Positions 12,242-24,149 of a stretch of 64,000 bases of DNA are shown one piece after another. This stretch comes from Bretschneidera sinensis (Eukaryota; Streptophyta; Magnoliopsida; Brassicales; Akaniaceae): NCBI GenBank assembly GCA_023935145.1, contig JALCZK010000201.1, forward strand, positions 85,677 to 149,676, in the 5' to 3' direction. Under the pieces are notes generated by a model. That model was not told where the DNA came from. It saw nothing but the letters and a program-made list of their open reading frames with translations, and did no database searches. Both the position numbers and the translations under genes were made by a program. Each line of letters opens with the position of its first letter. The stretch's first letter is position 1.

Positions 12242-15200
12242 ATGGAGAGCTATGGTTCCTCTTTCTCTAGCCTCCGATCCTACCTCCGAGCTCTGGCCCA
12301 GACCCCATTTCGCTTGGCTCGCCGTGCGGGCTCAGTCTCCACCTCCTACGAGGAAATGAGCCGGGTCCGTGCTCGATCCGGTTCGGACATGCAGCGGACC
12401 CTCCGTTGGTTCGATTTGGTCGGGTTCGGCATCGGCGGGATGGTGGGTGCCGGCGTCTTCGTCACCACAGGTCGAGCCAGTCGCCTCTACGCGGGCCCAT
12501 CCGTCGTCGTCTCCTACGCCATTGCCGGCTTCTGCGCACTCCTCTCTGCCTTCTGCTACACGGAGTTCGCCGTTGACATGCCGGTGGCTGGAGGCGCCTT
12601 CAGCTACCTCCGCGTCACGTTCGGTTCGTTTTATCATCGCCCCCCGCAATCCGTTGGTATTTAAATATATGTTTTGTTACGAAATTTGTGAGATCTTTTT
12701 ATATCATACCACAGGAGAGTTCGCGGCGTTTTTGACGGGAGCGAACCTTATAATGGACTACGTGATGTCGAACGCAGCGGTTGCGAGAGGCTTCACGGCT
12801 TACTTAGGGACAGCGATTGGAGTCTCCACAGCTAAGTGGAGAATGACAGTCCCGGGCTTACCTAAGGGGTTCAACGAAATTGACGTGATTGCTGTTCTGA
12901 TTGTTTTAGCCATTACTCTCGTCATCTGTTACAGGTAATATATATAGATTTTTTAATTTGCACCCACATTAGCTTATGAACTCCAAAACCAATTTCTGTT
13001 TCATTTTTACAGTACTAGAGAGAGCTCAGTGGTGAATATGATATTGACGGCATTGCACATTTTGTTCATCGCGTTTGTGATACTAATGGGATTTTGGAAG
13101 GGTGATTGGAGGAATTTCACAGAACCTGCGAATCCAGAACTCCCATCTGGTTTTTTCCCACATGGAGCTTCAGGGGTTTTTAGTGGAGCAGCAATGGTGT
13201 ATTTGAGCTATATAGGATACGATGCCGTTTCCACCATGGCTGAGGAAGTCCATAACCCGGTCAAGAACATCCCTATCGGAGTCTCGGGTTCTGTTATAAT
13301 CGTTACGATACTCTACTGCTTCATGGCCGCTTCAATGTCCAAGCTACTCCCTTATGATATGGTAAATTCTTATTTGCGTAGTATTTTTTAATTTTCCTCG
13401 ATTTTTCTGTGCGATCCCTTTTTTTCCTTCTGTAAGACGGGGTTAAATGACCGAATTAACCGCCTTTTTTATTCGATTTCGATAACCATTCTTTAATGAT
13501 CGGGTGTGGTGACGTACACGCAGATCGATGCGGAGGCGCCGTTCTCGGCGGCGTTCAGCGGGAAATCAGACGGTTTGAAATGGGTGTCGAACGTGATAGG
13601 TGTGGGGGCCAGCTTCGGGATACTGACATCGCTGTTGGTGGCGATGTTGGGGCAGGCACGGTACATGTGTGTGATCGGACGGTCCAATGTGGTCCCCGCG
13701 TGGTTTGCTAGGGTCCACCCTAAGACATCTACGCCCGTCAACGCCTCCGCTTTTCTTGGTACGTACGGTTTCTATAGTATTTTATTTTTAGTTTGTTGGA
13801 AATTTATTACGATTATTATATTTATAGAGGATTAACAGCTATCCATGAAGTTTTTTTATTCATACATTTGAACCATTTGGTTGAGTACTTTGGGTTATAA
13901 ATAGTTTAATAAAATAATAATAAAAATAAAATTTTAAAATAATTAAATTACAAATTATTTTATAAATTTGTTTTTTTAAGTGTTTGATCTGTTTATAGAA
14001 AACATAAATAAATTCTTACCGATTGAACTCAAACAATTTCTTTGTAGGGTTCGTAAAAGAAAAAAAAAATCATGAGTATTAATTATAGTTTCCTTTCACT
14101 TACTAATGTCACGTGATTGATTGAAAGTTGAAATGAAACAATTTGTCCAATTCATCAAATGGGTTACAGTCTCATGTTTTAGTTACTTTTCAAAGTTTAT
14201 TAATTTTTTTTCTAATTTAAAAAAATATATTATAATTGAGCTCCACAAATAATAACTTTTTGATTAAAGAAAATGTACGAGTCCCATTGACAATAATTTT
14301 TTTTAAATATGTTAAAGAGAATTTATGAAAAGAAATGATTTTTAACTCCAATTTGTAGAAGTGGACAAAGCATTAGGGACATCTATTTTTGAGAAAAATT
14401 GATTAATGATATTGTATGGAGGGAGTACAAGAGACTATACTTTCTTAGATTCTTGGTACATGTTAAGATTTGATTGAAGTTGTAATAGCAATGCTCAAGA
14501 GCTCTTTATTCCATGTTGACAAGGTAGGATCTTTCATGTTTCATGCTTAGCATACTATTAGTGCTAATTCTAGCATTCACCTTCTAACCGTACATGATTT
14601 GCAGGAATTCTTTTTTCTGGAAGTACTTGAGGATTCACAGAAAGTGAAATATCTTCTAATATTTTGCATTTCAATATTGCTCCACAAGCTGCATTGAAAA
14701 GATATTCCTAATTTACTGAATATTTTATGGAATATATAATTGTATCTTGTTTGATTTTGTGGAGATTAACTCTTGGAAAATGTATTTAAGGTGATTGAAA
14801 GAGAACCCTTTTGGATTAATGGATGCTATTTTCCATAGAAAGCAAGTATTCCATGGAGCTTTTTGTACCGATGGAATAAAAATTAACAATTACTCTTCAG
14901 GTTCAAGCCTAATTTAGTCTAGAGCAAAACTAACTTTACGATGTCCTCATAGTCATTTAATAATTCATGTGTGCTCCCACATTGCTTTAAATCTTTGCAC
15001 GAATATGTTAATTACGTTTGCATTAAACATTTGTTTTTGGCAAATTAGATAGAGAAAAGGAAATAAATTTTTGGGAAGATGTAGGTAAGCTTTGCCAAAT
15101 AGGTGAGGCTTGTGATTAGAGAAATAGCATACGAGACTTGCACATGGAAAGCATTATGGAGTATGGACTGCTAATTCCAGCAGCTTCTCTTGCTCTCTTT

Positions 15201-16108
15201 TCAAGTCCTTTAATGTTTGTCTTTAAATTTAAGTGGTGTGTATTGGCCCAACCATCTTTATTTATGCAAGAGGATCTCTTTGAATTAGAGCCATTGATTG
15301 AAAATGACCTTTGCTTATAAATCATCATAGTTTTCATTGAAAGTTGGATGAATTTGGTAGTTTGATCCGATCATTAATGGAAGTTTCACTGTGTGACACC
15401 TATGCTCCATGTGTACCATTGGTTTGTCATTATCTTAATTTTCTGTTCTGCTTTTGAAAAAATTGCTAAGTGAGAGAAACTCTATGATAGTCATCTAGTT
15501 CCAATTTTCTTATGCGGGCACTTTTTATCCCCTTTTCAGGAATCTTCACAGCTGCAATTGCCCTTTTTACTGATCTAAATGTTCTCCTCAATCTTGTATC
15601 CATCGGCACCCTTTTCGTTTTTTACATGGTGGCGAATGCTGTAATTTATAGACGCTATGTTGTGGTGGGGGCAACTAAGCCATGGCCTACATTATCCTTC
15701 CTATGCTTATTTTCCATCACCTCCATTATAGTCACCCTGATATGGCATTTTGCACCACCGGGTAAGCCTAAAGGCTTCATGCTTGGTGCTTGCACTGTTG
15801 TCGCAATCGGAATATTACAAATTTTCTACTGCACGGTTCCACAAGCCCGAAAGCCCGAGTTTTGGGGCGTCCCTTTCATGCCATGGATACCGTGTATATC
15901 AATCTTCTTGAACATATTTTTGCTGGGGTCTCTAGATGGGCCATCCTATGTGAGGTTCGGATTCTTCTCGGGTCTGGCCGTGCTTGTTTATGTGTTATAC
16001 AGTGTTCACGCTAGCTTTGATGCTGAAGGGGATGGTTCTTTCGGTCAAAAGAATGGTGAAATTCTGAAAGAATCAGCCGAAAGTGAAGACCCAAGTCTCA
16101 AAGTGTGA
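12242..16108 (+). CDS. Cationic amino acid transporter, CAT6/CAT7 type (five exons)
   Basis: An amino acid permease of the APC superfamily, plant CAT family, which carries amino acids across a membrane. Exons by frame and GT-AG sites: 12242-12623, 12715-12934, 13013-13361, 13524-13758 and 15540-16108. They sum to 1755 nt, or 584 residues, the usual length of the family. Recognisable blocks in order: soluble N-terminus with EEMSRVRARSG, then TLRWFDLVGFGIGGMVGAGV (TM1), TGRASRLYAGPS, CYTEFAVDMPVAGGAFSY, GANLIMDYVMSNAAVARGF, YIGYDAVSTMAEEV, GQARYMCVIGRS, HPKTSTPVNASAFLG and FTDLNVLLNLVSIGTLF. The predicted fold has about 14 membrane helices. These blocks match Arabidopsis CAT6 closely, so CAT6 or CAT7 orthology is likely; the membrane and substrate are not shown by the sequence. 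Intron 4 (1781 bp) is long; near 14415-14428 it has a GGAGGGAGTAC end that resembles a Stowaway MITE. No frameshift or stop is seen. Confidence 0.93.
13759..15539 (+). other. Intron 4 of the CAT transporter gene
   Basis: The intron opens with GTACGT and ends CCCTTTTCAG. It splits a Gly codon (G|GA). It has no coding match. ATGGAGGGAGTAC near 14415 looks like the reverse of a Stowaway MITE end (GTACTCCCTCC), but the other end is not readable. Confidence 0.7.
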
Positions 16109-16982
16109 ATTTTTCTTTTCTGCACTTGCTATCATTGTAACTGTTTTGTGTTGCTGAGGAAAAAGCAAAAGGAATAGAATAGAATAGACTGCAGTTCTCA
16201 TAAGTGGCAACTTGTATATTTGGTCCTTTGGCTTAGGCTTAGGCTTAGGATGTGATCATTTTGTATATAAAGTCGTGTGATCCATCAAGGTATCAACTAC
16301 TTTGGAGTTGAAAGTTTGACCTTTAATGAAAGAAAGCATGATAGAAGAGAAAAGTCTTTCAATTTTGGTATCTGGTATATTATCTCAAAGCCTATTGCTT
16401 GATATTTTGTGTAGTCGCAAGATACTGTAAATAATTTGAAGGAAATTTTGAGAATCAGTGAGTGTTTGAAAAGGCAATATGCATGTAATGGAGGATATGA
16501 TGAGAAAAGGATAAGATGCCTTTGTGATTTGTTTAACTACTGCTTGTAATTGGTGGATACGTTGATAAAACTTGTCAAAGTTATACAAATCACATTTTTG
16601 TATCAACACGTGGTTGATTAAAAGGGAACACGGCCATGCCAATTAGGTTCTTGATTTAGTAATAAAAGGCTATAGTTGCAAGGGTTTGGCATTCATCCTT
16701 ATTTTTTGATCAAATCAAATGATGCAATCTTAATTTACAAATTTATGTATCACGAGAGATTCATATATACATGGACGGTTGAGATTACATTATTTAAAAA
16801 AATATATATATAAATAATGGAAGTTGAACCCATAGGTATAATTTCCATGCCAATTTGGGTGTTTTGTTGTAAAACAAGACATTATTTTTCATATAATTGT
16901 AAAATAAAGTTATTATTTTTTTTACCACAAGATATATGAATTTTGCTATCAAAGTATGTGTTTTACATGAGATGAGATCAAC
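16109..16982. other. CAT gene 3' flank, no other gene seen
   Basis: This holds the 3' UTR of the transporter gene, with GGCTTAGGCTTAGGCTTAGG near 16230 (three GGCTTA repeats), and then A/T-rich DNA without a gene. Confidence 0.5.
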
Positions 16983-17230
16983 AACTACACCAATTTTAAT
17001 AGAGATGATCTTGAATTAACTATCATGATAGACATGGTGATAGAATTGTGGATATAATTATTACTGTTCGAGCCATTAACCTGCTTTTAAGAAGAAAGAA
17101 ATAGAAAACTACACCAATTTTAATAGAGATGATCTTGAATTAATTATCGTGATAATATTGTGATAAAATTGTTACTGTTCGAGCCAGTAAACTACTCTTA
17201 AATAGAAAGAAATAGAAAGAAAAAGAGAGA
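16983..17230. repeat. Tandem duplication, ~125-bp unit, at a retroelement 3' end
   Basis: ACTACACCAATTTTAATAGA GATGATCTTGAATTAA occurs at about 16983 and again at about 17108. Each copy is followed by GTTCGAGCCA(T/G)TAA and AGAAAGAAATAGAAA. The second copy runs into the 3' sequence shared with 20670-20790. Confidence 0.75.
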
Positions 17231-17325
17231 ATATTGAAAGAAGAATTGATTTATTTTCATTTAATACCCCATTTGTAATCTGAGGTTCAAACCCCAAGAG
17301 AGTTGAATTGAGTTTTAAAATTTTT

Positions 17326-17450
17326 TTACAAATTGACTTATAAGTTTTTAAACAGTTTAATAAGTATAGCACACGATCAAATAAAACTTTTTACAAATTG
17401 ACTTATAAGTTTTTAAACAGTTTAATAAGTATAGCACACGATCAAATAAT
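17326..17450. repeat. 62-bp direct tandem duplication within the solo LTR
   Basis: TTTTACAAATTGACTTATAA GTTTTTAAACAGTTTAATAA GTATAGCACACGATCAAATAA occurs twice in a row with no visible difference across the shared part, so the duplication looks young. Confidence 0.9.
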
Positions 17451-18049
17451 ATGCTTAAAAATGAAGGAGTTAAGGAAGAGAATATGCAAACTCCGTTCAT
17501 AGTGGTTCAACAATATCGGAATCTCTCTGACCCTACGTCAAATATCTTCAACGTACTTTCTTGAAGTAATCCACTAATCGTTAGTTGAGGAACTTCACGG
17601 GTGTTGCACAAATCTTACAAACAATCTTTTCCATAAGGAAGTTGCAACGAAGTGTTTAATCCTAAACACTCTAAGAATTACACCAACTTTTTCTATTTAC
17701 AATAAATGGTATTAACTGTAAAGTAATAGTAGAGAAATAACAATGAATACTTTACAAATGAAGAATATATCTCTTTCAAGAACAAGCTTGAATAATGGCT
17801 CACAATAAATTTTTCAAGGCTTTTGGGAATTAATGACCTATTCTATTAATTGAATGTCTATTATGTTCTTGTTTAAATACTCATTGAAGTGAGTTTTTAT
17901 AGCCTTGGACTTATATGGCTGTTAGACACTGACTTGGTAGGTTTGGGGCATTAAATGCTCAAGTCCCGTGTCTCAAATGGTCATATTTTCGAATTATCAA
18001 TTGACTGAGTTAAGTGAAAAAAATTCATTTTTAGGCTTAGGGAATGTAC

Positions 18050-18122
18050 CAGTCGACTGGGAACTTACTGTCCATTTTCCCAGTCGACTGGGAACTTACT
18101 GTCCATTTTCCCAGTCGACTAG
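18050..18122. repeat. 32-bp repeats around a CCAGTCGACTGG palindrome
   Basis: The 12-bp perfect palindrome CCAGTCGACTGG occurs twice, with a third copy ending CCAGTCGACTAGG. The spacers are identical (GAACTTACTGTCCATTTTC). All lie inside the 1165-bp solo LTR. Confidence 0.9.
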
Positions 18123-18596
18123 GTTGTCCTTAAACCCAGTTTTTATGTTTCAAAACAATTTTTGACTTGGAAACATTTTTTGTATTTTAGTTTTGTCAAA
18201 GTCTTTTGTGAATTGAGCCATGGATCAAACTAGGTAATTGAAATTTAGAGATTTACAATATGATTCAATTACCTTAGTGTCTATTCTATATCTTCTGTCT
18301 TTTTTTGGTGTTTGAACGTGTTGTGTTCTTGCATCTTGTTTCTGTATTGAATGCTTCTGCCGCTTAAACACTTAGTTAAAACTGTTAATACAATTTAAGT
18401 AGTGTTTTGTCATTATTAAAATAAAATACGGGTCAACACCATCTATGGATCTCTTATCTCTTTTATACTACTTCTACCATAGAGACAAAGGAAATACTAA
18501 CTGAGTTCTAACCGCCTGTAACATGTCATAAATGTTTATGGAATTTTAGTTAGCTATGCCAGTTTTTTCTAACAGGTACAATATAGTCTTTAAGCC

Positions 18597-20654
18597 TTGG
18601 TTCTCACACTAACACTTCTTCTTGGGCTATCTAGAACTTGTAGGGTTTCTTTTATCGTCTCCCCCTTTTCTTCCTTGTTATCTTTAGTCCTGGTTTCCTG
18701 GTTTGACTCGTCATCTTTAAGCAATTGTTCCAGCACATCCTTCAGTTCTCTTTTTTTATTTAGCTCCCATCTAATTTTATCCTTGCTTGTATCATTCCTT
18801 TGCCCATCAAAACAAACCTTGTCTACAAGGTTCAGACTAGGACATAAAGCTTTAATAACATTTTCCTAAGAGGAGTCTTTCATACTGGTCTTTTCTCATT
18901 AGACTAACACGTGGTATAACTGATCCATTCAAGATAATTTGCCTTTGTCCCACAATAGTTGTTGGAATTAATACTGGTTTGTTGACATAAGATTATGGCG
19001 GCTGAGGGTTTGTTGCCTTTGCTATCTCTCCCTTGAATGGTTTGAGAAGTGAAACATGGAATATTGAATGTATTTTGCCGCTCTCTGGTAATTCTAGCTT
19101 GTAAGGTACCCTTATAATCTTCTAAATGATTTGATAAGGACCATAAAACCTTTTTGCTGAGTTTCTTGTTCACTCTTAATGCTACTGAGTTATATCTATA
19201 GGGCTTTAACTTGACTAAGACCAAATCCCCTTTTTTGAACTGAATGTCAGTCCTATGCTTGTCAGGTTGACACTTCATTCTCTTTCGAGCATGTTGTAAA
19301 TAGGCTTTCAGTTGCTATAGTACTTCAGTTCTGGTGGTCAGTCCATGTTTCAGGGCTTCTAGATTACTAAAGACTTTGATTCAAGCAGTGTTAGGATTTT
19401 ACCTCTAAAATCTTCCTACTCAAATTTTAAGTAAAAAATACAGTCACAACAATTAAATAGACAAAACAAACAAAGAGTAAGAACACATAATTTAACGTGG
19501 TTTGACTATCTCTTTGCCTACGTTCACCAATAAACCCAATGTTTTATTAATTTTCAATCACAACTTTAGGAAGAGCAAAGTTGCTAAGCTATCACCACCT
19601 CACAAACAAAAAACTCTAATATAATCAAAGCTCTCAACCTAACTCTAGTTGTAAATGCTCTTTTTACTTGACAACCCAAAACCTCAATGTACCCAAAGTT
19701 CTCATCATCGCTTTAGTAGTAAACCTCTATGATTTACAATGTATATTGAAATTATGAGTATGTCTAAAACCTTGTCTAGTACCCTCTTTATATATAGGAT
19801 ATTTTCCTAATATTATCAGGAAAAAAACAAAAACATCATAGTAAACTACTGCTACTCTTACTAGAACAAGCAACTACAAAATAAGAAACTATTTTTTTCA
19901 AACCAATTAGAAATACTCTTTGTGGGGATTTGAGCCAAAATTCTAACAAGCAGAGAAGTTAGGTGGAAGCCTACCAAATAGAGCTTGAAAATGGGTCATG
20001 CCAATGGCATAATGGTACAAGGTATTATACCATACTCTTTCCCAAGGTAAGAAATTCTTCCACAGAGCTGGTTGTTCAGCCACAAATGACCATTTAGCAC
20101 CTCAGATTGGTCATCTATTTGAGTGTGATATGCAAAACTCATTTTAAGGTTATACTACTTAACTGAAACATGATTTTCCAGAATTTGCTAATAAAAATAT
20201 GATTTTTTTTTTGAGATAATAGATATGGGAAATCGTGTATTTTCACTACCTTTTCAATGAACAACTTAGCAACTTTCAATGTATTGAAACTGGTAGGTCC
20301 ACCAAAGTGAGTAAACTTGGTTAATCTGTCCACTACTATCAAAATCACTGTAAAACCATGTGAACTTGGCAATCCTGTGATAAAATCCATAGCTATATCT
20401 TCTCATACTTGTTCAGGGATGGGAATTGGTTGTAACAGACCAAGAAGATATGTGGCTGTATACTTGCTTTGCTGACATGTAACACACTGAGCTGCAAACT
20501 CCTTGGTGTTTGCTCTCATTGCAGACCAATGAAAATTTGTTGGAACTCTTAGTAAAGTTTTCAAAATACCCTCATGTCCTCCCAATGATGATGTATGAAA
20601 TGTAGCATAGTTTTGAACAAATCTTTCGTAGTATCCTGTCAAGACAAGTACCAC
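18597..20654 (-). mobile_element. Ty3/gypsy-like retrotransposon relic, integrase to pol C-terminus
   Basis: The minus strand carries the 3' half of a pol gene in order. At 20654-20403 is the H2C2 zinc-binding region (GGHEGILKTLLRV, then CVTCQQSKY). At 20390-20139 is the integrase core start (DFITGLPSSHGFTVILIVVD, RLTKF), and at about 20138-19960 a decayed SAYHPQTDGQ-like block (SFAYHTQIDDQSEVLN). At 19278-18904 is the post-integrase region (KGDLVLVKLKPYR), and a K/E-rich C-terminus ends with a stop near 18597. Stops and frameshifts break it, including one between the zinc finger and the core. A 560-bp solo LTR (19389-19948) sits inside. Reverse transcriptase and protease are absent, so the copy is defective. 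Confidence 0.75.
19389..19948. mobile_element. Solo LTR, 560 bp, inserted in the integrase relic
   Basis: The segment begins TGTTAGGATTTT and ends AAAATTCTAACA, so the ends are short inverted repeats with TG...CA. The flanks are AGCAG (19384-19388) and AGCAG (19949-19953), a perfect 5-bp target-site duplication. It has no coding frame and interrupts the retroelement reading on both sides. Confidence 0.85.
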
Positions 20655-21478
20655 TTATATAAATGGTGATAGAATTACTGATTGTATTGTGATAGAATTA
20701 TTACTATTTGAGCCAGTAACATGCTCCTAAAAAGAAAGAAATAGATAGAAGAAGAGAGGAATTGATTTATTTTCATTTAACCATCTTTGGATCACTTACC
20801 TCTTTTATACTACTTTATTATAGAGGCAATAGAAAAACTAACAGATTTCTAACTACCTGTAGCCAGTCATAACTGCTTCTGGTATTTTAGTTAGCTATAT
20901 CCATTTTTTTTTCTAACAAATACAATGTATTATAGTCTTTAAGCCTTCCAAGACGGTTCTCACTCTAATTTGGAACTTGAAGTGTTTCTTATGCTGTCTC
21001 TAACTCTTCTTCATTGTTATCTTTATGTTAGAGTTGGTGCATACTTTTTTTATTGTGAGCGAGCGAGGTCCCACTCTCCGTAAAGCGGGTGTGGGTTAGG
21101 AGGCAACACCCTCGAAATTTTCAAGCCATGTACATGAGTTAGGTATGGTTTTTTTGCTTGGTGGTTTGGGTTTGGACTCATGAATAGCTGTAGTTCTGCA
21201 GCAGGGCAGAAACCTTAATTATGACGTCTTAAGTTTAACGAGAGATTTGTGAAGTTGATAATAAGAAACATTTGACAAGATGTAGCCTCATTCTGGAGTG
21301 AACCTGGATAAATCTTGTTTTTTTTTTCTTTTTGTTTATAATTCATGTGATTGATAGGTCTCTAATTTTTCACTTTAGTCTTAGTCTCTTGGCTCATCAT
21401 CTTTACGCAATTGTTCTAGCACATCCTTAAGTAACCTTTCTTTCTTTAGGTCCCATCTAATATTATCCTTGCTTGAAT
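20655..21478 (-). mobile_element. Second copy of the Ty3-like element 3' end
   Basis: Leaving out an inserted solo LTR (21026-21372), this matches 17110-17273 plus 18439-18800. Shared words include GAATTGATTTATTTTCATTT, ATACTACTT, TTAGTTAGCTAT, GTCTTTAAGCCTT and AATTGTTC(T/C)AGCACATCC, with scattered differences. The minus-strand reading repeats the K/E-rich pol C-terminus and 3' UTR. Two 3' ends of related elements are therefore arranged in the same orientation. Confidence 0.7.
21026..21372 (+). mobile_element. Solo LTR, 347 bp, with perfect 5-bp TSD
   Basis: The segment begins TGTTAGAGTTGG and ends AATTTTTCA, with CTTTA on both sides (21021-21025 and 21373-21377). The sister copy at 18679-18700 lacks the insert, which gives an independent empty site. 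It is related along its length to the solo LTR at 10588-10930. Confidence 0.9.
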
Positions 21479-22605
21479 CAAATCCATGGATTCTCCATTT
21501 TTAGACTTTTAATTCTTTTGGAATTTGGAAATAAATCCCAAGTCTAAAATGCAATACGAATCAAGATGATTTCTCATACTGCTTTATGTGAAGAGAATCC
21601 CTCTCCACTCTATAAAAAGGAAAGGCTCCTAATCAAAACTTTCATCTTGATTTGACTGTAAATTTAACCCTTTGTGGGGTTGAATCACGGGATTCAAGTA
21701 GTAATGTAGAACCTCTCGCCACTGTTAAAGCAAAAATGGAAAAAGAAAAAGAAGCTGTCATTATTTACAACACTTTACTCTTAAGTCTTAACATCAATGT
21801 GGCAACCCTAATCATAAAAAGTAGTAGCAAAGTATCAAAGTTACAATTTATAAGATAATGATTATCTTAAATAATTGAATTAATGAAAAGAACAAGAATT
21901 AGCTGAAAGGAACAGAATCTTAGAGAAAAAACAGCAGGGCCATGCTTAATCTATCTTCTAAGACCCAAGTGACAATAAATATGAGGTGGTGGGGGAGACA
22001 AATGATAATGGGCCTTGCTATTGGCTCCATTTTTGTTTTTCTGCTCTATCCCAATTGAATCCCTTTTGTCTGTTGCATGAGTCAAAATGCACCTATCATT
22101 TAACTTTCTTGTCAACAAAACCTTTTGTCTTAACAAAATATTCTTTTGGGATAGAGAACTGGGACCCTTAATACGTAGCAACAGTCGCCTCTCTTAATTT
22201 CTATCACATTGTTAGGCCATGGTATCATCATCTTTCATACATAATTTTTTTTGTCAAATTTTCTGTCTTATCAAAAGTATGTTTGTCTACCCAGAAAAAG
22301 ATATGTATGACTAGTTATTTTTCTTCTTAATTTTGCGTTAATCGGATAAAATTTATGCTCCGTAAGCATCTTAAAAATCAAGGGGTTTTTTGATTGATGC
22401 CTACAAGTTGAGTTGCCAATTTCAATAGGTGGTTTCCACTGCTGGGATTCTATGTCAAAGAAAAGAAAGACCATAGGACGACCAGCGCAATTATAAAAAA
22501 AATATTTTCACCAATAAAATGTGCCCTTAGATCCTTCCCTTGGTTTCCTTTTTATTATTATTTTTTTTTGCAATTTCAAGATATAAGGTTATTATAAATT
22601 CATTT
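21479..22605. other. Intergenic, no gene seen
   Basis: Mixed A/T-rich sequence with short open frames (21652-21858, 21951-22181) lacking recognisable domains. Confidence 0.5.
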
Positions 22606-22609
22606 TATC

Positions 22610-24115
22610 AAAGAAAAAGTACTCTTATAAAGAAAAATTCATCCGAAGCAAAAAGGAGAGAGAGTGCATATAATGCATTCCATCTTTCACCAAGAGAGAG
22701 AAAGTTCATTTTTTTTAATGAACGATTGAGATGCATCCGATGTGCTCTCTCTCATTTTGTACAAAGTGCATACAAATATTGTATTAATACTGAGTCAAAT
22801 TACATTCTTGAATATTTCAATAATTGTGGTCAATAATGATGCTTACATTTTAAGGTAACAAATACCCATTGACAAATTATGTGTAAACGTTTAAATGATT
22901 ATAACTACCTCTATTATGGATAGAAAATGAGTCTCTCACTAATCCACTTCTTCTCTCACCAAATGGCTCATAATTTTGTTTAACATTTTGGCTCTCAGCC
23001 GTTGAGGATATCATAGGTAGTGGGTCAAACCAATTTCCTCTTTAAACTACTTAATCCAAGCTGACAACAATTGAATCTAGGTCGACGATAGCTTTCAACT
23101 CATGTCAACAAAAACCCAATCTGACAAGAATTGTTTGTGAATCGTATCAACTTATTACAATACTGACAATTAAATGAATACAAATATAAGAATTACAAAG
23201 ATGCAACTGTTTGATTGTGTGCATCTTTGCTTTTATACTCCAAATGTAATTAAAGATAGGGATGAACTTCTCGATCAATGTTGATTTCGGCTAAATCCAC
23301 GCTGACAATAGCATCTAGTTCATGTTGATGAAAACCCAACTCATTGGTTTGGATCAAATTTTTGTTGAGTATTCCAAAGTTAATAGAGCCCATTATAATT
23401 GAAAGCTCGACATTCGTGTATGTCTTATCTTGTTGGATTGATTCATTTCTGGACAATATGAAACCATGCTTTCACAAGAATAACTTGAGATTGATCAATC
23501 TCGTTAATACATTTGTGTGAAAAAATGGTTGTCGAAAATAAGGGTTAATAATTCTATTCATGAATTTGAACACTAGTGTAGATGTATAAACTTTGAATTG
23601 CATGCAAGTTTTTTTAAACTAAATTGAAATACAAGTACATATATTTAAAATTCATATATTCAAATGGACTGTTAAAAAATGTTTTAAAATTATTATGCTA
23701 TTCGATTGGGTCTCAATAAGGACTCATTTCTTATTTTTCTGTTTTTTTATTTTTTTATATTTGTTGATTCTCTTCTTTCTTTTTCTTTTTCCTCTGGTAG
23801 GATAAAATCTTTTCCACTTTTCAAGGGAGCTAATGTGCGTGTGAAAGCTCTTGTACTAAGTGAAAAAGAAATAGGACCTACCCAATTGGCCTCATCGTCA
23901 ACCCAACCACAAAACTCAAACCAAAAGATATTTGTCCACCACAACTTGTGAAATCCCTCTTGAATTCGTTGATAATGATAATACCCATGAAAAGTACATC
24001 CCCCCGCCACAAAAAAAGGAAGAGGTGTTGGAATTATACGAGGTGAAAAATAAAAAATCTATCATGGGTTTTATTTTCTCTTGATTTGCTTTTAGTTACG
24101 GAAAAATTTTGTTTG
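22610..24115. repeat. 1.5-kb tandem duplication, copy 1
   Basis: This block recurs at 24150-25640, offset by about 1504-1518 bp. Shared landmarks: AATGGCTCATAATTTTGTT, GGTCGACGATAGCTTTCAAC, TTGTTTGTGAATCGTATCAA, CTTATCTTGTTGGATT, and GATAAAATCTTTTCCACTTT after a pyrimidine tract ending in TAG. The last part resembles an exon behind a splice acceptor (for example CEIPLEFVDNDNTHEK in one frame), but I cannot name the protein and the frame shifts partway. Confidence 0.85.
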
Positions 24116-24149
24116 TATCGAATGAAAATTTAATTGATAATTTTTAAGA

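Larger units (their letters stand above)
17274..18438 (-). mobile_element. Solo LTR, 1165 bp, inserted in the Ty3-like 3' region
   Basis: The segment begins TGTAATCTGAGG and ends CGGGTCAACA, with 5-bp flanks CCATT (17269-17273) and CCATC (18439-18443). The sequence on either side is contiguous in the sister copy at 20770-20790 (TTTAACCATCTTTGG), which gives an empty site. Read on minus it starts TGTTGACCCGTATTTTATTT and contains TAATGACAAAACAC, a style I associate with copia LTRs. It carries a 62-bp tandem duplication (about 17326-17450) and a 32-bp repeat with palindromes (18050-18122). Confidence 0.7.

Noticed and set aside
12332..12649. 105-codon open frame antisense to CAT exon 1
   Set aside because: It is a by-product of the GC-rich codon use of the transporter exon. 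The sense strand has the family match.
14090..14428. Possible Stowaway MITE in CAT intron 4
   Set aside because: Only one end (GGAGGGAGTAC) is readable. I found no matching inverted end and no TA duplication.
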